A DNA stretch of 64,000 bases from Orientallactaga sibirica (taxonomy: Eukaryota > Chordata > Mammalia > Rodentia > Dipodidae), in contig JAEOAD010000055.1 in the NCBI GenBank assembly GCA_036365145.1, positions 2,108,001 through 2,172,000 of the forward strand. The letters are read 5' to 3'. Of the stretch, positions 57,237 to 64,000 are shown in pieces. The translations under genes and the position numbers were made by a program. Within the stretch, counting starts at the first letter, position 1, and each line of letters opens with the position of its first letter. The notes beneath the pieces are model-generated. The model made no database searches, was not told where the DNA came from, and was given only the letters and a program-made list of their open reading frames with translations.

Positions 57237-57814
57237 TGACAGTACATGATGAGAATTTGTATTAGGACATAAAAAATTTCTTCATTCTTCTTAAAGTTGT
57301 GTGGAATTTTATTGGATGGATGTAACAGTTTTCTTAGCCATCTATTGGTGAGCATTTGGATTGAGTTTTACCTTTTGCTATCATAACTTTTTATAAATTG
57401 TTATCTATGTGTATGTGTGCATTTTTTTAATGGCGAGCACTCTTAGCTTTCAACAGATTCTCAAAGAGTTGCAATATTAAAAAGAAAGAGCTGTTGTTTT
57501 AATCCAGGTCCCTTATTCTACAGAAGAAATGAAAGCCCCAAACACAGAATTACTGTGAATTACTAGTTGCAGGTTTTGGTGAGTTAGTAGATAAACAATG
57601 GCTTAAAGAGTAACTGTGTAGAAGAACTAATACATATCTATTCAGAGTGAAATGATCATTGGCATTTTTATGTGAAAATGTTTGTGTATGTGCACCCATA
57701 ATGTGTATATTCGTGTGTGTATAGGTACCTGTGTGTACGTGTGTGTGTTTGTGGAGGTCAGAGGACAACCTTGGTTCTTTCTTTATGAACATCCCCTTAT
57801 AAAAAAATATTTGC

Positions 57815-58040
57815 GAAATTGGCCTTGATATCCATGACCTTGCAGTGCCTAGCAATACCTTCGCAAGACCCTCATAATAGAAGAAAAAGATGATGACATC
57901 AAATTAAAAGAGAGACTAATGGAGAGAGGGAAGGGATATGATGGAGATTGGAGTTCTAAAGGGGAATGGGGGGAGGAGAGGGAAATATCATGCATTTTTT
58001 TGTATGTAAGTATAGAAGTTGTCAATAAAAATTATTAAAA
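57815..58040 (+). mobile_element. L1 3' end (3'UTR fragment)
   Basis: aaattggccttgatatccat, agagagactaatggagagag, a G-rich tract and gttgtcaataaaaatt. Same family as 9638-9860. Confidence 0.78.
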
Positions 58041-58044
58041 AAAT

Positions 58045-58242
58045 TATTTGCAAGCAGAAAGAGAATGAATGAATGAGGGAGAGAGGGAATGGGTATATCA
58101 GGGCCTCTTGCCACTGCAAATGAACTCCAGATGCATGCACTACTTTGTGCATCTGGCTTTATGTGGGTACTGGGGAATTGAACCTGGCCTGGCAGGCTAT
58201 GCAGGTGAACGCTTTTAACCACTGAGCCATCTCTTCAGTTCC
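58045..58242 (-). repeat. DIP-type SINE
   Basis: gtatatcagggcctcttgcc and actgagccatctcttcagtt. Confidence 0.9.
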
Positions 58243-58244
58243 CT

Positions 58245-58462
58245 TTTTTTTTTGAGACCAAGTCTCTCATTGTCTTGGAGCTCACTGGTTAGTCTAGACT
58301 GGCTGGACAATGAGCCCAGGGAACCTTCCTGTTTCTACCTCTCCAGAGCTGGGATTATAGGTGAATGCCACCATGCCTGACATTTTTGTGTAGGTATTGA
58401 ACTCAGGTCCTGATGCTGATGCAATAAGCATTTTATGACTGAGCTATCTCCCCAATCCTCCC
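58245..58462 (-). repeat. B4-type SINE
   Basis: gagaccaagtctctcattgt, gagctgggattataggtgaa and ctgagctatctccccaatcc. Confidence 0.75.
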
Positions 58463-58468
58463 CCACTG

Positions 58469-58500
<32 letters not shown>

Positions 58501-58618
58501 GTTTTTCGAGGTAGGGTCTCACTCTGGCCCAGGCTGACCTGGAATTAACTATGTAGTCTCAGGGTGGCCTTGAACTCACGGCGATCCTCCTACCTCTGCC
58601 TCCCGAGTGCTGGGATTA
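58469..58618 (-). repeat. B1-like SINE with poly(T)
   Basis: Poly(T) 58470-58499, cgaggtagggtctcactctg through gagtgctgggatta; continues into a second, older B1-like piece to 58725. Confidence 0.93.
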
Positions 58619-58964
58619 GACAGGGTCTTACTGAATTGTCCAGGCTGGCATTGAATTCACAACAGTTTGCCTGCTTCGGCCTTCAAAGTGCTAGGACTAC
58701 AAGTGTAAGCCACCATGCCCAGTTTATGATAGTTTTTAATAGAGGAAACTGAAAACAACAATTTTATAAATATTTACATTGTGATTTCCTGAATAGTAAA
58801 CAGCAACTGAAATATCAATTTTAGAAATGTCCAGAAGTGCATTGCTTAATGGAGTTCTCTTGGCATAGTCTGGTCAACTGGTAAGTGTGAGGCCTGCTTT
58901 ATAAGACTGGAAATGAAATTTTTACAGTGAGTGCATTGGTGTTTAAATGAAACTTTTTTATTTT

Positions 58965-59310
58965 TATGATTTGTATGTGTGTGTGTGATGTGTATGTTTG
59001 TGTGTGTGAGTGCAGGCACACACATATCAAGGTAGGACTGTGGAGGTCAGCGGAGGATAACCTGAGGTGTCAGTCCTTACCTTCTCCTTTGTTTGAGGCG
59101 GGGTCTCTTGTTCACCACTGTGCTCACCAGGCTGCCTGGCTTGAGAATTTCCCTGGGTGATTCTCCTGCCTGCGCCTCCCTTCTTGCCTAAGTGCACTAG
59201 AATTACAAATGCCCACTACAGTGCTTGGCTTTATATGGGTTCTAGAGATCCAAACTCAGGTGTTATGCTTACATGGCAAACAATTTACCCACTGAGCTAC
59301 ATTCATAGCC
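58965..59310 (-). repeat. B4-type SINE
   Basis: TG-rich arm, ggaggtcagcggaggataac and ccactgagctacattcatag. Confidence 0.78.
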
Positions 59311-59349
59311 TCTTTATTTTATTTTTATCTTTTTAATTTTTAAAAATAA

Positions 59350-59563
59350 TTTAAAAAATATATTTATTTGAGAGAGAGAGATAGGGAGAGAGGCAGATAA
59401 AGAGAAGGGGAATGGATGAGCCAGGGCCTCCAGCCACTGCAAATGAACTCCAGATGCATGTGCCACTTTGCGCATCTGGCTTATGTGGAAATGGAGAATC
59501 GAACCTGGGTCCTTACGCTTCATAAGCAAGCACCTTAACCATTAAGCTATCTCTCCAGCCCTC
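59350..59563 (-). repeat. DIP-type SINE
   Basis: GA run, gagccagggcctccagccac and attaagctatctctccagcc. Confidence 0.92.
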
Positions 59564-59591
59564 TTTATTATTTATTAATTAATTTATTTAT

Positions 59592-59740
59592 TTGGTTTTT
59601 CGAGGTAGGGTCTCACTCTAGCTGAGGCTGACCTGGAATTCACTCTGTATTATCAGGGTGGCCTCAAATTCATGGTGATCCTTCTACCTCTGCCTCCTGA
59701 GTGCTGGGATTAAAGGCGTGCGCCACTACGTCCGGGTGTA
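59592..59740 (-). repeat. B1-like SINE
   Basis: ggtttttcgaggtagggtct through ggcgtgcgccactacgtccg. Confidence 0.94.
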
Positions 59741-59899
59741 CTATGGTTGTACTATGTTGCCTAGGCTACATGTATATGTATGCATATGTGCATATCTGCA
59801 TATTCACATGTGGACAAGTGTGCAAGTGTGTGTGTGCGCGCGTGTGTGTGTGCATGTGGCAGCCAAAGATAGCTGTTTGGTGTTCCTAAATCCCTCTTA

Positions 59900-59936
59900 T
59901 TTTATTTTAATTAATTTATTTATTTGAGAGAGGAAG

Positions 59937-59972
<36 letters not shown>

Positions 59973-60094
59973 CACAAACTCCAGACACATGCACCACCAT
60001 GTGCATCTGGCTTGCGTGGGTCTTGGGGAATAGAACTTGGGTCCTTTGGCTTTGCAGGCAAGTACCTTAACCACTAAACCATCTCTCCAGCCCT
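59900..60094 (-). repeat. DIP-type SINE with (AG)n
   Basis: (AG)n at 59941-59969 then a shortened body; ends aaaccatctctccagccctc. Confidence 0.92.
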
Positions 60095-60109
60095 CTCCCC
60101 CTTATTTTT

Positions 60110-60590
60110 TTGGTATGTGTGTTTTGAGTATGTGTTTGGTGTGATGTATGAATGTGTGTGTAGATATGTGCCATGTGTGTGCATGTGGAAACCATCACAT
60201 CACTCCCATCTGCATAATTCTTTCCTTGAGATAGAATCTCACCCTCAACCTGCAGTCTTGTCAGCAAGCCCCAGCAAGTCTGTGGTCTCCATCCCCTATG
60301 GACTGGGGTTACAGACGTGCATGGCCATGCCCAACTTTTTAATTTAATTTCCTCCCCCACCACCTCTCCCCCTCTCCCCTCCCTCCCCCCAGAGGACTGG
60401 GCTTCAGGATATTTCTACTCACCCTGTGACTCTTTCTAATCTCCCCACCCCCTCTTATGCAGTAATCCCTGAGCCTTGCATACCCAGCATTTTATATGGG
60501 TTTTGGGAGGTGAATTTGGTAGTTTCTGGCCCAAGAAGCCCTTATGCTTAAGCAGTAATCACTCTTAACCACTGAGTCATCCCCACATCC
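60110..60590 (-). repeat. B4-type SINE pieces
   Basis: TG arm, ccttgagatagaatctcacc, ggggttacagacgtgc, then a C-rich stretch (60350-60390) and ccactgagtcatccccac. Confidence 0.6.
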
Positions 60591-60599
60591 CTTCTCTCC

Positions 60600-60840
60600 A
60601 CCTTATTTATTGAGACAGGACCTCTCACTGAACCAGAGATCACCAGTTTGGCTAGTCTAGTTAGCTAGTTTGCCCCAGAGATCTGCTTGTCTCTGTCTCT
60701 CAAGTGCTAGAATTACAGGTGCTAGAATTACTGGGATTACAGACATGCACCTGCCATGCCTGGCAGTTAAGCAGGTATTGAATTTGAACTCGGATCTTCA
60801 TGCTTGCATGTTACCAACTGAGCTATCTTCCCAGCCTCCC
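60600..60840 (-). repeat. B4-type SINE
   Basis: gacaggacctctcactgaac, tagttagctagtttgcccca and aactgagctatcttcccagc. Confidence 0.75.
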
Positions 60841-60944
60841 AGGTTGCTTTTGAACTGCAGTCAAGTAATTTCCTCCTTAGTTCCCTGAATAGCTGGGACA
60901 CAGGTACATGACCAGCAGCTGGCTTATTTTTAAAATTTTTAAAA

Positions 60945-61166
60945 TTTTATATTTTTATTTATTTGCAGACAGAAAGAGAGAGAGAGAGGGAGAGAGAGAG
61001 GGAGGGAGAAGAATGGGCAAAACAGGACTTCTAGCAGCTGCAAACAAATTCCAGATGTATGTGCCACTTTGTGCATCTGGCTTCATATGGGTACAGGGGA
61101 ATTGAATTTGGGTCATTAGGCTTTTCAGGCAAGTGCCTTAACCACTGAGCCATCTTTCTAGCCCCA
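60945..61166 (-). repeat. DIP-type SINE
   Basis: Long GA run, gggcaaaacaggacttctag and ctgagccatctttctagccc. Confidence 0.9.
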
Positions 61167-61402
61167 TTGTTTATTTTTTGAGATAAGACCTTGCTGTGTC
61201 ATCTCTGCTGGCTGCAAACTCGAAATCCTCCAGCCTCAGCCTCCCAAGTGGTGGGATTATAAATAAATGCTACTACACTCAGCTTAATTAAAATTCTTTA
61301 AAAAAATATTCCGAGGCTCATGTGTGTCTTTTGGAATTGGATTGTCCAAAACAAAAGTGCAGGTTGTGTTTGCTGAAAATCTTTTTGGGCTTAAAAAAAT
61401 GC

Positions 61403-61555
61403 CAGGTATGGTGGCGCATGCCTTTAATCCTAGCACTTGGGAGGCAGAGGTAGGAGGATTGCTGTGAGTTCGAGGCCACCCTGCGAATACAGAGTGAATT
61501 CCAGGTCAGCCTGGGCTAGAGTGAGACCCTACCTCGAAAAACTGAAAAAAAAAAA
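61403..61555 (+). repeat. B1-like SINE
   Basis: gccaggtatggtggcgcatg through gagaccctacctcgaaaaac. Confidence 0.94.
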
Positions 61556-61812
61556 TTTTTTTTTCAGTCTGTGTAGCCCAGGCTGGCCTTGCACTTGTAG
61601 GAACCCTCATGCCTCAGTCTCTCAAGTGCTGGCATTACAGTTGTCTACCACCATATCTGTCTTGTTAGTTGTTTTGATTTGTGAAACCCTATCTGTGAAG
61701 GCTACTGGCCAGTGGTCATGTTAAGATGACTTCAACTTCATGTTCTTTGAGGGTCTGCAGCTCATTATTTATATAAACATGTAACTACTTGTTGAAGTTT
61801 GTATTACTTAGT

Positions 61813-61932
61813 TGGCAGACAATGTCTGCTGTGTGTGTATTCTAAATTGCATTAGGACTAGTGAATAATGAAACCATGTGATTGTAGCATACAAGCACAG
61901 AGATTTTTCCAAGTCTGTAAGGATATGTTTCA
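61813..61932 (+). repeat. Dispersed pair, copy 1 (about 120 bp)
   Basis: ttggcagacaatgtctgctg ... gaataatgaaaccatgtgat ... recurs at 63182-63293 at roughly 80-85% identity. Family unknown. Confidence 0.8.
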
Positions 61933-62054
61933 AAATGTATAAAATGAACTATATCTTGAGCAGTATTAAGAGATTTTATGATGAGTGCCTGCTCTTTACC
62001 AGCTACTGTTGTGGGTCCTTTGGAAGCACCAGTGAATGAAATATTAAAGATCTC

Positions 62055-62250
62055 AGCTGGGCGTGGTGGCACACACCTTTAATCTGAGCATTTGGCAAGG
62101 AGAGGTGGGAGGATCTCTGTGAGTTTGAGGCCAGCCTGAGACTACATACCTGGGCTAGAGCAAGACCTACCACAAAACAAAACCAAACCAAACCAAACCA
62201 AACCAAACCAAACCAAACCAAACCAAACCAAACCAAACCAAACCACAATA
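62055..62250 (+). repeat. B1-like SINE with (CCAAA)n tail
   Basis: agctgggcgtggtggcacac, internal deletion after gagactacat, then about 14 perfect CCAAA units at 62174-62245. Confidence 0.94.
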
Positions 62251-62411
62251 AAACAGCTTTCTCTACCATGGAACTTACATTCTAAATTTAAAAACATTCT
62301 GATCTATCGATTTAAAAATCTATTTACCACACAGGTGTACATAGGTAGATTTAGGACTATATATCACAGTTACACTTAAACCTTGTTGAACTGATTTATG
62401 AATTTTAAGAA

Positions 62412-62663
62412 TTTTTTTTTTTTTTGGAGAGAGACACAGAGAGAGAGAGAGAGTTGGGGAGAGGGAGACAGAGATGGGCATGCCAGCAGTCTCTCAGCTG
62501 CTGCAAATGAAATCCAGATGCGTCTGCCCCCTTGTGGCCAAGTGCGGCATTGCACCCTTGTGTCACTTTGCATCTGGCTAAATGTGGGACCTGGAGATTG
62601 GAACCAGTGTTCTTAGGCTTAGGAGGCAGGCGCCTTAACTGCTAAGCCATCTCTCCAGCCCAA
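62412..62663 (-). repeat. DIP-related SINE, long variant
   Basis: gccagcagtctctcagctgc, extra module agtgcggcattg (62541-62552), ctgctaagccatctctccag. Confidence 0.9.
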
Positions 62664-62664
62664 G

Positions 62665-62667
<3 letters not shown>

Positions 62668-62695
<28 letters not shown>

Positions 62696-62828
62696 AGAGG
62701 GTCTCACTGTAGCTCAGGCTGACCTGGAATTCACTATGTAGTCTCAGGGTGGCCTCAAACTCATGGCAATCCTCCTACCTCTGCCTCCCGAGTGCTGGGA
62801 TTAAAAGCGTGTGCCACCACGCCTGGCT
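62668..62828 (-). repeat. B1-like SINE with poly(T)
   Basis: gagagagggtctcactgtag through gccaccacgcctggctt. Confidence 0.95.
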
Positions 62829-63181
62829 TAATTTTAAGAATTTTGATTTGAAAAGAGATCATTCTAAAATTATACTGCCTTTGATCTTGAGATGAAACAC
62901 TTTGTACTTTTTAGGACATTCTTTTTCTACTATGGGTAATGATTGACCTGAAAAGTTAGAAAAGATGGGTGAATATTTTAATTGGGTAGTTTAATTTTTT
63001 CTATTTCTGTGTAAAAGTGCATTTCAAAAACTTAACTAAGAAATTGCATAGTAAGTCATTTATCCTTGCTTCTTATCCTACCCCAGATTCCTTATACAGA
63101 CATCCCTGTTCACTCTTTCCTGTTCACTCATTAACATATATTTAAAGCATTTAGCAAACAGTTCTGGTGTATTACTCAGAT

Positions 63182-63293
63182 GGCAGAAAATATCTGCTGT
63201 GTGTGTATCTTAAATTGCTTTAGGACCAGTGAATAATAAAACCATGTGATTGAAGCATGCGAACGCAGGAATTTCCCTGGTCTGTAAATGTAT
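63182..63293 (+). repeat. Dispersed pair, copy 2
   Basis: ggcagaaaatatctgctgtg ... gaataataaaaccatgtgat ...; direct orientation relative to copy 1, 1.37 kb away. Confidence 0.8.
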
Positions 63294-63391
63294 AAAGTGA
63301 CTCATCCCTTTGGCCCTAATGACATATATGAGCATGTCCTTTTGTGTTATACTAATACAGGAAACATGTGTTTGTGCTTGCTTGTGTGTTT

Positions 63392-63563
63392 TTCTTTTCT
63401 TTTTTTTTTTTTTTTTGGTTTTTTTTTGAGGTAGGGTCTCACTCTGGCCCAGGCTGACCTGGAATTAACTATGTCATCTCAGGGTGGCCTTGAACTCACG
63501 GCAATCCTCCTACCTCTGCCTCCCGAGTGCTGGGATTAAAGGCGTGCGCCACCACGCCCGGCT
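63392..63563 (-). repeat. B1-like SINE with poly(T)
   Basis: gaggtagggtctcactctgg through gccaccacgcccggct; near consensus. Confidence 0.95.
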
Positions 63564-63597
63564 CTCTTGTGTGTTTTTCAAAACTCAGCTATTGAGA

Positions 63598-63695
63598 GGG
63601 TTGGGGAGATGGCTCAGCCATTGAAGGTATTTGCCTACAAAGCTTGTTAGCCCAGGTTAATTCCTCAGCACCTACGTAAAGCCAAATGCAAAAGT
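63598..63695 (+). repeat. DIP-type SINE, 5' part
   Basis: gggttggggagatggctcag through aaagtggcatg; truncated by the following copy. Confidence 0.8.
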
Positions 63696-63701
63696 GGCAT
63701 G

Positions 63702-63960
63702 AAGGCTGGAGAAATGGCTTAGTGGTTAAGGCACTTGCCTGCGAAGCCTAAGAACTCATTTTCAAATCTCCAGGTCCCAAATAAGCCAGACACAGTGATA
63801 CAAGCATGCAATGTTGCACATGCACCCAAGGGGGTGTATGTGTCTGGAGTGTGTTTTCAGCGGCTGAGGGCCCATTTTCTTTGTCTCTCCCTTTCTCTCT
63901 GCCTCTTTCTCTCTCAAACAAAAAAATGTGGCCTGAGCATCTGGCATGCATTTCTGCAGC
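63702..63960 (+). repeat. DIP-type SINE, long variant
   Basis: ggctggagaaatggcttagt, extra module (gcaatgttgcacatgcaccc), then a CT-rich end. Confidence 0.88.
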
Positions 63961-64000
63961 AGCAAGAGACCCTGGTGCACCCACACACATTCACACACAT

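Noticed and set aside
1..64000. CRISPR arrays, operons, toxin-antitoxin or phage modules
   Set aside because: The window is mammalian nuclear DNA; repeats are SINEs and microsatellites and genes are spliced.

Overview
This is a mammalian, rodent-type nuclear window. Coding sequence is split into short exons bounded by GT/AG splice sites, and most of the rest is dense SINE sequence. Two SINE classes dominate. One is a B1-like, 7SL-derived monomer. The other is a tRNA-derived element with box A near 'tggcttagcggtta', box B 'ggttcgattcc', a CT-rich 3' part and an (AAATA)n tail. I recognise the second as the DIP-type SINE of jerboas (Dipodidae). B4-type SINEs, two L1 3' ends and old MIR-like pieces are also present. 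A jerboa-like rodent is an inference from these repeats and was not checked against a database.

Left half (1-31 kb, minus strand): nine consecutive coding exons of CHRDL2 (chordin-like 2), a secreted BMP-binding protein with von Willebrand C domains. Exon 1, with the signal peptide, is at 30660-30738 beside a CpG island. Exon 9 ends at 323. All splice phases agree and give 370 codons without a stop. The last roughly 60 residues must lie left of position 1. Intron 1 is about 13.3 kb.

Middle (31-53 kb): intergenic. It holds a processed RPL37A pseudogene split by a B1, many SINEs, a 36.6-40.1 kb stretch where SINE and single-copy sequence alternate in short blocks (probably an assembly artefact), a 3-copy minisatellite and a 1.07-kb near-perfect tandem duplication.

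Right part (53-64 kb, plus strand): CpG-island promoter and first coding exon of RNF169, a RING protein of the DNA double-strand-break ubiquitin response related to RNF168, then the start of its long first intron. Its RING carries an 11-arginine tract in the loop before the last zinc-ligand pair. CHRDL2 and RNF169 are divergent neighbours about 23 kb apart, as I recall for human 11q13.4. Nothing suggests that they work together; they are simply adjacent.

I found no operon, CRISPR array, phage or other prokaryotic system. The points most worth a second look are the RNF169 arginine tract, the mosaic block, the tandem duplication and the local duplication in CHRDL2 intron 2.
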